A stretch of DNA of 64,000 nucleotides from Zea mays (Eukaryota; Streptophyta; Magnoliopsida; Poales; Poaceae): the NCBI RefSeq assembly GCF_902167145.1, contig NC_050104.1:101753849-101817848 (forward strand), written 5' to 3'. The notes beneath the pieces are model-generated. The model saw nothing but the letters and a program-made list of their open reading frames with translations, made no database searches and had not been told where the DNA came from. This document shows, piece after piece, positions 10,969 to 21,965 of this stretch; within the stretch, counting starts at the first letter, position 1, and the number at the start of each line of letters is the position of its first letter. The position numbers and the translations under genes were made by a program.

Positions 10969-12372
10969 CTAGGTGTCGACCCATTCAGCCACGAAGTCCG
11001 CCAACACCTGGGACTTGATGGCCTTCCGAGGGGCGAACGAGATCGTCTCACCCATGATTTCCACCACCCACTTTGCAATTCTACCCGAGGCCTCGCGGCA
11101 CTGGATGATCTCCCCCAGGGGGAAGGATGACACCACAGTTATCGGATGATACTCGAAGTAGTGTCGCAACTTCCGCCGCGTCAGGATCACCGCATACAAC
11201 AGCTTCTGAATTTGTGGGTAGCGGATCTTGGTCTCAGATAGTACCTCGCTGATGAAGTAGACTGGCCTCTGGACGGGCAATGCATGCCCCTCTTCTCGTC
11301 TCTCAACCACAATCGCGGCGCTAACCACCTGAGTGGTCGCGACGATGTAGATTAAGAGGGCTTCTCCGGCAGCGGGGGGCACCAAGATGGGCGCGTTCGT
11401 GAGGAGCGCCTTCAGGTTCCCAAGGGCTTCCTCGGCCTTAGGGGTCCAAGTGAAGCATTCGACCTTCCTTAAGAGGCGGTACAGAGGCTGGCCTCTTTCG
11501 CCGAGGCGCGAGATGAAGCGGCTCAGAGCCGCAAGGCATCCCATGACTCTCTGTACGCCTTTCAAGTCCTTGATGGGCCCCATGCTGGTGATGGCTGCGA
11601 TCTTCTCCGGGTTGGCCTCGATGCCCCGCTCGGAGACGATGAACCCCAAGAGCATGCCTCGGGGAACCCCGAAGGCACACTTTTCGGGATTGAGCTTCAC
11701 GCCTTTCGCCTTGAGACATCGGAATGTCACTTCAAGGTCGGAAAGGAGGTCGGAGGCTTTCCTCATCTTGACTACGATGTCGTCGACGTAGGCCTCGACC
11801 GTTCGGCCAATGTGTTCGCCGAACACATGGTTCATGCACCGTTGGTACGTTGCACCCACATTCCTCAAGCCGAACGACATGGTAACATAGCAGTACATAC
11901 CGAAGGGTGTGATGAAAGAGGTCACGAGCTGGTCGGACTCTTTCATCCTGATCTGGTGATACCCTGAGTAGGCATCGAGGAAAGACAGGGTTTCGCACCC
12001 AGCAGTGGAATCCACGATTTGATCGATGCGAGGCAGAGGGTAGGGAACTTTCGGACATGCTTTGTTTAGACCAGTGTAGTCTACACACATCCGCCATTTC
12101 CCTCCTTTCTTTCTCACAAGCACAGGGTTGGCAAGCCATTCGGGATGGAATACCTCTTTGATGAACCCTGCCGCCATTAGCTTGTGGATCTCCTCGCCTA
12201 TGGCTCTGCGCTTTTCTTCGTCGAATCGGCGCAGAGGCTGCTTCACGGGTCGGGCTCCAGCTCGGATATCCAGCGAGTGCTCGGCGACATCCCTCGGTAT
12301 GCCGGGCATGTCCGAGGGACTCCACGCGAAAACATCAGCGTTTGCGCGGAGAAAGTCGACGAGCACTGCTTC
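10969..12372 (-). pseudogene. pol: E2 pol: reverse transcriptase and RNase H
   Basis: 465 codons from the M of MLVDFLRANADVF. RT fingers and palm are clear: [17 protein letters not shown], then [11 protein letters not shown], and the catalytic YVDD (in AYVDDIVVK). The connection and RT-linked RNase H region follows (from about [15 protein letters not shown] to AIKSQVLADFV). The length is normal and the catalytic residues are kept. The segment lies between the UAG at 12373-12375 and the UAG at 10969-10971, in the same frame as protease and integrase. Confidence 0.88.
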
Positions 12373-13086
12373 CTATTTGGGATCGAGCTCGGAGCCGATC
12401 CGGATCTGCTTGGAGGCATCGCTGCTGGGGTCGAGAGGGACGAATTTAACCGTCTCTGCCGGCTCGAAGTTGCCGGCGTGGCGCTTCACGTCTGGCACCT
12501 CCTTAGAGAGGCTCTCCAGGTCGGCGATGAGGGCCTCGGATTCGGTGAGGGCCTCTGCGTACTCCACACACTCTACGTCGCATTCGTACGCGTGTCGGTA
12601 CGTGGGGCCGACGGTGATGACCCCGTTGGGGCCCGACATCTTGAGCTTGAGGTAGGTGTAGTTGGGGACGGCCATGAACTTAGCATAGCACGGCCTCCCC
12701 AGTACTGCATGGTAGGTTCCTCGGAACCCGACCACCTCGAACGTGAGGGTCTCCCTTCGGAAGTTGGAGGGCGTCCCAAAGTAGACGAGTAGATCGAGTT
12801 GTCCGAGGGGCTGGACGTGTTTCCCGAGGATTATCCCGTGGAAAGGCGCAGCGTCTGCCCGGACTGAGGACAGATCGACCCGCAGGAGCCCGAGGGTCTC
12901 GGCGTAGATGATGTTGAGGCTGCTGCCTCCGTCCATGAGGACCTTGGTGAGCCTGACGTCGCCGATGACGGGGTCGACAACAAGCGGGTATTTCCCCGGG
13001 CTCGGCACGCGGTCGGGGTGGTCGTCTTGGTCGAAGGTGATGGGCTTGTCAGACCAGTCTAGGTAGATTGGCGCCGCCACCTTTAC
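12373..13086 (-). pseudogene. E2 aspartic protease segment
   Basis: The segment around residue 60 holds LMDGGSSLNII, the D-S/G-G-type active-site motif of this lineage's retropepsin, followed by the flap region and LGRPCYAKFMAVPNYTYLK. It would cleave the gag-pol precursor in the particle. It ends at a TAG (12373-12375) that also occurs at the same place in E3, while E4 has a sense codon there. Upstream it is separated from gag only by the TAG at 13087-13089, in the same frame. Confidence 0.82.
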
Positions 13087-15621
13087 CTAACAGACCTCCC
13101 GACGCTCTTGCTTGCGGTGCCGAGCCGAGGCGTTCGCCACTTGCCCACCGTAGATCATGAAGCAGTCGCGGACCTCGGGGAACTCTCCTGCCTGGTGATC
13201 TTCCTTCTTATCGTCGTCGCGAGCCCTGCCACCCTCCGCGGGTGGCCCGGCCTTGTGAAAGTGGAGCCGAAGCATGGCACACTCCTCAAGGGTGTGCTTG
13301 ACGGGCCCCTGATGATAGGGGCACGAGTCCTTGAGCATCTTGTCGAAGAGGTTGGCACCTCCGGGAGGTTTCCGAGGGTTCTTGTACTCGGCGGCGGCGA
13401 CAAGGTCCGCGTCGGCGGCGTTGCGTTTCGCTTGCGACTTCTTCTTGCCTTTCTTCTTGGCGCCGCGCTGAGTTGACGCCTCGGGGACATCTTCCGGTGG
13501 GCGGCCCTGGGGCTGCTTGTCCTTCCGGAAGATGGCCTCAACCGCCTCTTGGCCAGAGGCGAACTTGGTGGCGATGTCCATCAGCTCGCTCGCCCTGGTG
13601 GGGGTCTTGCGACCCAGCCTGCTCACCAGGTTGCGGCAGGTGGTGCCGGCGAGGAACGCGCCGATGACATCTGAATCGGTGATGTTGGGCAGCTCGATGC
13701 GCTGCTTCGAGAATCGTCGGATGTAGTCCCGGAGAGACTCTCCCGGCTGCTGTCGGCAGCTTCGGAGATCCCAGGAGTTTCCAGGGCGCACGTATGTGCC
13801 CTGGAAATTGCCGGCAAAGGCTTGGACCAGGTCGTCCCAGTTGGAGATCTCACCCGGAGGCAGGTGTTCCAGCCAGGCGCGAGCGGTATCGGAGAGGAAC
13901 AGGGGGAGGTTGCGGATGATGAGGTTGTCATCGTCCGTTCCACCCAGTTGGCAGACCAGCCGGTAGTCCGCGAGCCACAGTTCCGGTCTCGTCTCCCCCG
14001 AGTACTTTGTGATAGTAGTCGGGGTTCGGAACCGGGTCGGGAACGGCGCCTGTCGTATGGCGCGGCTGAAAGCCTATGGACCGGGTGGTTCGGGCGAGGG
14101 ACTCCGATCCTCCCCGCTGTCGTAGCGTCCCCCACGCCTGGGGTGGTAGCCTCGGTGCACCCTCTCGTCGAGGTGGGCCCGACGGTTGCGGTGATGGTGC
14201 TCGTTGCCGAGGCGACCCGGGGCCGCAGGCGCTGTGTTGCGCGTGCGCCCGGTGTGAACCGAGGCTTCCCGCATGAAACGGGAAGTCACGGCGCGATGTT
14301 CCGAGGGGTGCCCCTGCCTTCGGGAGGCGGAGCTTTCGGCCCGTCGGACCGCGGCGTCCTCCAGGAGATTCTTGAGCTCTCCCTGGATACGCCGCCCCTC
14401 GGTGGTTGATGGCTCCGGCATCGCGCGGAGAAGCATTGCCACTGCAGCCAGGTTCTGCCCGACTCCACTGGAAGTCGGTGGCGGCCTTACCCTGACATCG
14501 TCGGCGATGCGGTGCTAGATACCCTGGGGTAGGTGACACACTTCTCCGGCCGGAGGTTGGCCCGCCTATTCCTGCCCGATGTCCCGGCGGATCGGCTCAA
14601 GTGTTCCTGCCCCCTCATCGAGCCTGGCCTGCATCTCGCGGATTTGCTCGAGCTGTGGGTCATGACCCCCCACCGGGACGGGGACCACAGCTAGCTCCTT
14701 TAGGATGTCAACGCGAGGCACAGGCCTAGGGAGATCACCGTTCTCCGGCATACCAAGATGGTTTCCTTCGTTGGGACCCCCTAGATCGACGTGGAAACAT
14801 TCATGACTTGGGCCGCAGTCCTCGTCACCGAGGCTGCGGCTACCGTCAGAACAGTCGGAAAGGCAGTAGTCGCACGCGGTCATAAAGTCCCGCATGGCAC
14901 TGGGGTTACCAAGTCCGGAGAAATCCCAACAGAAATCGGGCTCGTCATCTTCCTCGGACCCCGAGGGCCCGTAGGTCGAGACGTCAGTCAGCCGGTCCCA
15001 GGGTGACCGCATACGATACCCCAGAGGGTTTGGACTCGCCTCTACGAGAGCGTCCACCAAAGCGAAGTCGCTTGGTGGGTCGAGGCTGAATCCAAAAGGC
15101 GTGAGATGGGAACCGGTTGGTACCTCTTGGTCGACGGGCGGTGATGAAGTCACGTCAGGGGCTGACTGCACCGTCGTCTCAGGTACGAGGGTGACACCCA
15201 GCAAGTCCTTCGCGAGCGTGCTGGCGTCGTCCGTTGGCTTGGGATTGGCGTGTTGCGGGGAGACGGCGCTCGCCTTCGTCTCAGACGAGAGGTCGATGCT
15301 CGACGTGTCCCCCGTTGGGGCGCCGGCACCGTTGACTCGCTCGACAGCCGACGAGGTGCCGCCTCCTGCTTGGCCTTGGTTGCCCCGCCTCCTCCTTCGT
15401 CGGTGGGGGAGGGGACGGGGCGAGCTCGAATGTTGTTCCTCCACCACCCGGGGAAGACGTCGTCGATTCCGCCACCGGTGTGCGGGCTGTCGGCCGCCAT
15501 TGTCGCTGTCGCGCGGCGGGGGAAGGAGTATCATGTCGTAGCTGCTGTCGAGGGACATGAACTTAAGACTCCCGAAACGGAGTATCGTCCCGGGTTGGAA
15601 AGGTTGCTGGAGACTGCCCAT
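13087..15621 (-). pseudogene. gag: E2 gag, interrupted by stop codons
   Basis: The start MGSLQQP is conserved in E2, E3 and E4. A poorly conserved acidic N-terminal half is followed by the retrotransposon gag domain (from about LWLADYRL through SWDDL-like and LRDYIRRFSKQR), then a Lys-rich KKKGKKKSQAKRN stretch and a Cys/His-poor tail. In-frame stops are at 14566-14568, 14515-14517, 14074-14076 and 13087-13089. Comparison with E3/E4 suggests the first three are Trp or Gln codons changed by transitions; the last looks like TCG to TAG. There are no frameshifts. The product would form the virus-like particle. Confidence 0.82.
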
Positions 15622-15661
15622 CTGGAGCTTGACGGGAAGCTGTTCATCAACACGCAGCAGG

Positions 15662-15679
15662 CCCCTACCTGGCGCGCCA
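15662..15679 (-). other. E2 primer-binding site
   Basis: TGGCGCGCCAGGTAGGGG on the minus strand, 2 nt inside the 5' LTR. The same 18-mer is at the same place in E3 and E4. I cannot assign the tRNA from memory with confidence. Confidence 0.75.
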
Positions 15680-15681
15680 AC

Positions 15682-17348
15682 TGTCGGCGTTTCGAAACCC
15701 GGGGGTCCCTGGACCGACGAGTAAATTGTCGCCGCGTGCCCCAGCCCAGATGGGTCGGCGCGAGACGGAGCGCAAAGGGGGGAGGAAGCCGGAGGGAGAC
15801 GGGCGTGAGAGGTGGAATCCCGCGGCCTTCGTGTTTGTCCCGCGCCCAGGTCGGGTGCGCTTGCAGTAGGAGGTTACAAGCGTCCACGCGGGAGGGAGCG
15901 AGCGGCCTCACGCGAGCGCCGTCCCATCCTTCCCCGCGCGGCCGACCCTCTGTAAGAGGGCCCTGGTCCTTCCTTTTATAGGCGTAAGGAGAGGATCCAG
16001 GTGTACAATGGGGGGTGTAGCAGTGTGCTAACGTGTCTAGTGGAGGAGAGCTAGCGCCCTAAGTACATGCCTTCGTGGCAGCCGGAGAGGTTTTGGCTCC
16101 CGGTTCGTGTGGTGTCGTGGCCGTCGGAGGAGCGCTGGAGCCTGGCGGAAGGACAGCTGTCGGGGCTGTCGAGTCCTTGCTGACGTCCTCTTGCTTCCGT
16201 AAGGGGGCTGAGAGCCGCCGTCGTCATAGAGCGTGCGGGGCGCCATCATTACTTGTCTGGCGGGGCGAGCCAGATGGGACGCCGGTCTTGTTCCCCGTAG
16301 CCTGAGTCAGCTTGGGGCAGGGTAATGATGGCGCCTCCTGTTGACGTGGTCGGTCCGAGCCCTAGGTTGGGCGAGGTGGAGGATCCTCTGAGGTCGAGGT
16401 CGAGTCTGTCTTCCGAGGCCGAGGTCGAGTCCGAGCCCCTGGGTCGGGCGAGGCGGAGACCGTCGGCTGAGGCCAGGGCTGAGTCCGAGCCCTGGGGTCG
16501 GGCGAAGAGGAGTTCGTCGTCTTCCGGGGCTGAGCCCGAGTCCGAGCCCTGGGGTCAGGCGAGGCAGAGTTCGTCGTCTTCCGGGGCTGAGCCCGAGTCC
16601 GAGCCCTGGGGTCGGGCGAGGCGGAGTTCGTCGTCTTCCGGGGCTGAGCCCGAGCCCTGGGGTCGGACGAAGCGGAGTTCGTCGTCTTCCGGGGCTGATC
16701 CCGAGTCCGAGCCCTAGGGTCGGGCGAAGCGGAGTTCGTCGTCTTCCGGGGCTGAGCCCGAGTCCGAGCCCTGGGGTCGGGCGAGGCGGAGTTCGTCGTC
16801 TTCCGGGGCTGAGCCCGAGTCCGAGCCCTGGGGTCGGGCGAAGCGGAGTTTCCTATGGCGCCTGAGGCCGGACTTGGCTGCTGTCAGCCTCACTCTGTCG
16901 AGTGGCACAGCAGTCGGAGCGGCGCAGGCAGTGCTGTCCTCTTGTCAGACCGGTCAGTGGAGCGGCGAAGTGACTACGGTCACTTCGGCTCTGTTGACTG
17001 GAGGGCGTGCATCAGGATAAAGGTGTCAGACCACCTTTGCATTAAATGCCCCTGCGATTTGGTCGGTTGGCGTGGCGAGTTGGCCAAGGTTGCTTCTCGT
17101 TGAAGACTGGGCCTCGGGCGAGCCGAGGGTATGCCCGTTGCTGGAGGCGGTCTTCGGGCGAGACGTAGATCCTCCGGGATCGGCTGCCCTTGCCCGAGGC
17201 TGGGCTCGGGCGAGGCACGATCGCGTCCCTCGAATGGACCGATCCTTGACTTAGTCGCACCCATCAGGCCTTTGCAGCTTTGTGCTGATGGGGGTTACCA
17301 GCTGAGATTTAAGAGTCTTGAGGGTACCCCTAATTATGGTCCCCGACA
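15682..17348 (-). repeat. E2 5' LTR (1667 bp) with internal tandem units
   Basis: Starts TGTCGGGGACC (at 17348 on -) and ends CGCCGACA (15682). TATA box CTATAAAAGG on - at about 15973-15982. Between about 16430 and 16850 it holds about seven tandem units of 55-60 bp (GGAGTTCGTCGTCTTCCGGG core on +). The same array occurs, with other copy numbers, in the LTRs of E3 and E4. Confidence 0.9.
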
Positions 17349-17754
17349 CATATAATCTAAAAGACATTGTGTACTTATTTTTTCACAGGGTTTTTGAGGA
17401 GATAATATATTGGAAGACAACTGACAGATGATCAAATGAACTTGGATTGATCAAGGAAAAATGTTACAAAATAACATGTTACATGACATGATAACCAATC
17501 AAACGGGCTCGATGAACTTATCCTCAAGGGACATACCCCTTGAAGATGATCCCTATCACTTGTATATTCCGTATAATAAATATAACCGTTATTGTCTTTG
17601 TCACTTCTCAATCTCGTTACTACTGAACTCTAGCATTAATTACCCCCATCGCTTGCATGCATGTTTAACAACTCCGTTGTCTCCGGCGCACGAATCAGAC
17701 GAAGACGACCGTGTGGCAAAACATGTGACACTCATACGCCATGTAGCTGAAGAT
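17349..17754. other. Intergenic flank of E2, no feature recognised
   Basis: AT-rich sequence to the right of the E2 LTR. CATAT at 17349-17353 is the likely target duplication. No coding or repeat signal that I can support. Confidence 0.5.
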
Positions 17755-17757
17755 TAA

Positions 17758-17885
17758 GGGCCTGTTTGGTTCGTGGCTAACTGCGCCACACTTTGCCTAA
17801 GGTTAGTCGTTCGAATTGAAGAACTAATCTTAGGCAGAAAAGTTAGGCAAAGTGTGGCAACTTAGGTAGCGAACCAAACAGGCCC
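17758..17885. mobile_element. 128-bp PIF/Harbinger (Tourist-like) MITE
   Basis: Terminal inverted repeats GGGCCTGTTTGGTTCG... and ...CGAACCAAACAGGCCC, flanked by TAA on both sides (17755-17757 and 17886-17888). The inner arms are also inverted (CACACTTTGCCTAA / TTAGGCAAAGTGTG), so the whole element folds back. TIR and TAA duplication fit PIF/Harbinger MITEs. The paralogous stretch at 19784 has GATTAAACGTCG without it, i.e. an empty site. Confidence 0.85.
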
Positions 17886-17888
17886 TAA

Positions 17889-18125
17889 ACGTCGACGACG
17901 AAGATGCTATTGCTAGTCCTGCATCTCTCCATCGAGATGGGTTTATATTTATATACCAGCGAAGTTTGGTCGCTTTCATATTCATCTCGATGCACATGTT
18001 AAATTCGTCGGGCCTTTGTTTTTTTGCTGCATCCGTGCCCATCTCAATAATACGCGTATATATTAAAACGTGCCGACTGGGACGGAAATTTGTTAGTTTT
18101 CCATTTTCCTATCCATCCTAACATT
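17889..18125 (+). repeat. Direct duplication, copy 1 (~240 bp)
   Basis: Starts ACGTCGACGACGAAGATGC and ends near CCTATCCATCCTAACAT. About 90% identical by eye to 19788-20031, in the same orientation. Copies are about 1.9 kb apart. No protein recognised. Confidence 0.8.
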
Positions 18126-19764
18126 TTCCTATCCGGTGCGTGTCACGTCAGTACGCCGTTGGGGTTTGGAGCGGTTGACCATTGGAATCCTTTGTCCTGT
18201 AGCTGCACCGGATAGTCCGGTGCCACACCGGACATGTTCGGTGTGCTCTGACTTCTAACATGCACTGTTCATCTTTTCAGTCGATTGTTGGTGCATGTTA
18301 CCATTGCTCCGTTGGCTCACCGGACAGTCCGATGAATTATAGAAGAGCGACCCTTGGTAAAACCCGAGAGTGACTAGTTCGAGTGATGCTCGGCCTGGGG
18401 CACCGGACAGTGTCCGGTGTGCCACTGGCAGCATATTCTCAAGTCCTTTGCTCCAAATTTGTTTGAGTCTTCAACTTAATTTATTTCTTGATTTATGTTG
18501 AACCTTATGCACCTGAGGTAAAAGACATCTAGACAAACTATTTAGTTCATGTGGTTTGTGATGGACGTCAATCACCAAAATCGATTATGGGAAATGATTA
18601 AGCCAATTTCCCCTTTCAGATAATAACACCCGTGATGCAATGCATATGACAGATTAAGTTTAGTTCCATAAATTAATCATGCGAGAGTCCTGAGTCGCTC
18701 TTGACCGTGAGCACCACGACTGATATATCAGTTTTACACTCTGCAGAGGTTGCACATCTTTACCCACAAGTCATGTTACCTATTTGCCACGGGGTTGATC
18801 GGACCCTATACACCTCTACCGAGGAAGCGAGGCAGGGTAGCACTACGAGGCGTTTCCAAAGTTCTACTAGTTCGAGAAAACCTGCTACGGATTCAGGACG
18901 AAGGAAACATAGGAATCTCTCGTCCGAAAAGCTTTACAGGTAGTTCTACCCGAGGACCTCCATTTACTCTAGCAGCAACGCCTCCCCGCTTGCCCCTTCC
19001 GGGTAAGGTAATCTCTTCATAGCTTTCCTAATTACTTGGCCAAGTGCATCCCATTCCACCCTTGTGGTTGCATTGTTTACTCAAGTTAAGCTCCATGTTC
19101 CAATTAACACAATGATGTGGTCATGAACAATAATTACAACAACAACATAATCGGAACATGATCATAATAAAACATTAATTTCCCAAAACCAGGTAGAGCA
19201 ATAGCAAATCTATCCAATAGTTCATCTGTTTGTAAGGTAGGGGATAAACAATGCTAGGAAAACCTATTAGATCCTATCAAATTAACCCGAGCATGTCACA
19301 ATGATTAACATGAACACTATTAGGTAAAGAAGAGTGATCAAGGGCACACTCGAGATTGCTAGGTACCAACTTGTTATTCAAGTGACTCGTAACCTCGCTG
19401 ATATTCGTAGCAATACAAACAAACATGGTATAAACAAAATTAACATTACACTAAACATAAAAACAAGCTGCATAATAATGTTCTACGTATCGTAACAAGA
19501 TCGTAAGTTCGAGAACCACTAAATTCGGAGTTACGGTTATACAATTATGATTTTCCGAAGGTTTGAGTATTAGATATGAAACAAATTAAGTACATAATTT
19601 TTAACTTATATTTCATGACAAAATAATGTTGCTAGATGATAAACAATATTAATATGAATTTAATGCAACTAGAATAGATAAAAAAGGAGTTAAAATGAAT
19701 TATTTATTAATTAAAAAGTTGCTGGAATTATTTTTATAGTAGAAAATATTTTCTGAATTAATTT
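18126..19764. other. Decayed LTR-retrotransposon-like sequence between the duplicate copies
   Basis: 18200-18425 has several CACCGGACAGT/CCGGTG motifs, frequent in grass LTR elements, and about 18540-18620 (CAATCACCAAAATCGATTA, ending CCCCTTTCA) resembles an LTR end. 18690-19020 resembles noncoding leader sequence of grass large retrotransposon derivatives. 19020-19764 is AT-rich with nothing recognised. No intact ORF; no terminal repeats found. Identity is from memory only. Confidence 0.35.
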
Positions 19765-19787
19765 TCATACGTCATGATTAAACGTCG

Positions 19788-20031
19788 ACGACGACGATGC
19801 TATTGCTAGTCCTACATCTCTGCATCGAGACGAGCTTATATTTATAGACCAGCGAAGTTTGGTTGCTTTCGTATTCATCTCGATCTCGATGCACATGTTA
19901 AATTCTTGGGGCTTTTGTTTTTTTGCTGCATTCGTGTCCATCTCAATAATACGCGTATATATTAAAACGTGCTGATTGGGACGGAAATTTGTTAGTTTTC
20001 CATTTTTCCTATCCATCCTAACATATTTACA
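19788..20031 (+). repeat. Direct duplication, copy 2, with MITE empty site at its left edge
   Basis: Matches 17889-18125 with scattered substitutions and small indels (for example an extra ATCTCG). GATTAAACGTCG at about 19777-19788 is the uninterrupted form of the MITE target. Similarity extends left to TTCATACGTCATG (about 19765). Confidence 0.8.
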
Positions 20032-20299
20032 TCAACGATGCCTCTCTTTGGGCCCGGCCGGGCTTGAGAGAGAGTTCCCAATAGGAATTCGTTATTCACG
20101 TGATCTTCGTGCGCTCAGAGTGAAGGGCTGGCTGGTCGATCGGTGCAATTTTTGTTTTGTTTTGTTTTACAGGATAAATATATTGAAAGGAGAAAAAAGA
20201 ACTGTTAAAAAAGGTTACAGAAACAAAAAAAATCTAAACGGAATCAAGATCACTCTCTCTCTCTCTCTGTCCCATTTGCTTTATATGTCTATATTTAAA

Positions 20300-21306
20300 T
20301 CTATACTATACTTAAAGCACCAGTTTCAACAGTCGTCATACGTTATTTTTTACAAATAATCTCTCACAGCTATTTCAAATTAATCCGATGCACGTTTATA
20401 GATGCCAAACAACGCCCGACACGGGCTAGATGCACGCGGGCGACAACTATGACACATTCCGCTAACCGTATCGGGCCAGCCCGTTAGCCCGTCGATCCAT
20501 TTAATTAAATCAGCGTAAAATGTTAAAAAACGGTGCATGAAGGTGGGGTTCGAACACATGCCCTGATGGAAGAAGGGTGGGTGGGTGAAACTGTCTAACC
20601 AGAACATCACGCTAAGATGTTTTTAATATTGAATGCAAATTGTATATATGTACATACGTTTTTTGTAAAATAAAAAATAATCGTGTCGGGCCGGGCCAGC
20701 ACTAAGGGTCGAGGCTACAGCCCAAGCACGGCACGACGTTCTTTGCTCTTGCAAGCATTAGGTCGTTTCTGAGACCACATTAGCGCAATGGACTACATGG
20801 TGTTTGAGGTTGCTGAATTGGATGGAGCAACAATTATTTATCACACTAACAACAAAATGAAAGGTTATTTGTTGGTTTTAAACGTTAGTAATTGCTACAA
20901 AGTAGCGTAATTTATATAGAGCGCATCCAGTTTTTATTGATGCCTGACTTTAGCAATCACTCCATATTTTGATCTATCTTTTTTATAAGTTTGACTTCAT
21001 AGGACTTATTTTATAAACTTGATCTCACAAACTTTCTCTTATTTTGTCTCTGTATGATGGAATTATGTCATTTTATAATCTATGTTCATTCAGTCAATCG
21101 TTGTAAACTCTCTTCTAATCGCTCACTTCATTGGTCGTATTGTACCAAGACATATTTGCATGGAGTAAACAATAACATCAGTTAGCCAAATCAAAAAATA
21201 TATTATACACAGAGCGGAGACAATCAATAAAAAATCTTAATTTTTTTGATGGATAGTTTACGTGGGTATTTTTGTAAGCCGTCGCAACGCACGGGCAACC
21301 GACTAG
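20300..21306 (+). mobile_element. Nonautonomous Helitron candidate (~1.0 kb)
   Basis: The 5' end TCTATACTATACTTAAAGCA follows an A (20299). The 3' end GTCGCAACGCACGGGCAACC then GACTAG is followed by T (21307), giving the expected A/T insertion context and a CTRR terminus. An imperfect GC hairpin (GCCGTCGC/GCACGGGC) lies about 10 nt before the end. Maize Helitrons often have similar ends. No Rep/helicase ORF. Inside are a palindrome-rich GGGCCAGCCCG segment and one GGTTCGAAC box. I am more sure of the 3' end than the 5' end. Confidence 0.6.
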
Positions 21307-21499
21307 TAAATGATAATGAATCTAGACACATGTACAAAACCCATACACTAATTATTGTACGGTGAATTAATCCAACAAAAGGCTAAAACGGATTTTAGTT
21401 TGGAACAGACGGAGTACAAAAGTTGATCTATCCATTGAAAGATCAAGCGCGCTAACCACCGGCTCGATCTCCCGCTGCCACTAGTACACACAGCCTCTA

Positions 21500-21745
21500 T
21501 AGTGGCGGTTCTAGAGACGTTTTCGCTGGCGCTTTTCAGTGCCGCCAGTGCTAGGGGCCAGTGGAAATCGTCATTTCCACTGGCGGTTATTCTAGAACCG
21601 CCAGTGGAAATGATATTTTCACTGGCAGTTTTCTTAAGCAACCGCCAGTGGAAATGCTATTTTCACTGGCGGTTTTATAAAGAAAACCGCCAGTGGAAAT
21701 AGCATTTCCACTGGCGGTTTGTTTTATTTAGCCGCCAGTGGAAAG
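21500..21745 (+). repeat. Left subterminal repeat array of the CACTA element
   Basis: About seven copies of a 14-bp motif (TTCCACTGGCGGTT or its complement AACCGCCAGTGGAA) arranged head-to-head with short spacers. In En/Spm such subterminal motifs bind the TNPA protein; that role here is inferred by family. Confidence 0.85.
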
Positions 21746-21965
21746 TTTTCCCGCCTTTTTTTAAATTTTCAATCAGTACTGAAATTTATATATATTTACA
21801 CACACAAAACATATATATATATATATATAGATATTGATAAACATGTAGTATTGATATTAAAAGCAACATGGAATTAAATTCTATCATACATTTATATACA
21901 TCAAAGTCTTGTTTACAACCATGTATGCATCACACATTATATACATCAAAGTTTTCACTTAATCT

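Larger units (their letters stand above)
7448..17348 (-). mobile_element. E2: Tat-lineage Ty3/gypsy LTR retrotransposon, 3' end split by E1
   Basis: On the minus strand from right to left: LTR (17348-15682), primer-binding site, gag, protease, RT/RNase H, second RNase H, integrase and a 3' region that is cut at 7448 by the E1 insertion. E2 therefore predates E1. Its 3' LTR must lie left of the window. CATAT at 17349-17353 is the candidate target duplication next to the 5' LTR. LTR start TGTCGGGGACC, gag and pol match E3, which is on the other strand. Confidence 0.9.

Noticed and set aside
13108..14409. Long plus-strand ORFs opposite E2 gag
   Set aside because: They mirror the GC-rich gag codons on the other strand; the same shadows occur opposite E3 and E4 gag.
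18720..19020. Possible host gene exon
   Set aside because: The sequence resembles noncoding leader of grass retrotransposon derivatives, and no reading frame has splice or start support.
20540..20600. GGGGTTCGAACACATGCCC as a tRNA or SINE B box
   Set aside because: No matching A box or cloverleaf; it lies inside the Helitron candidate.
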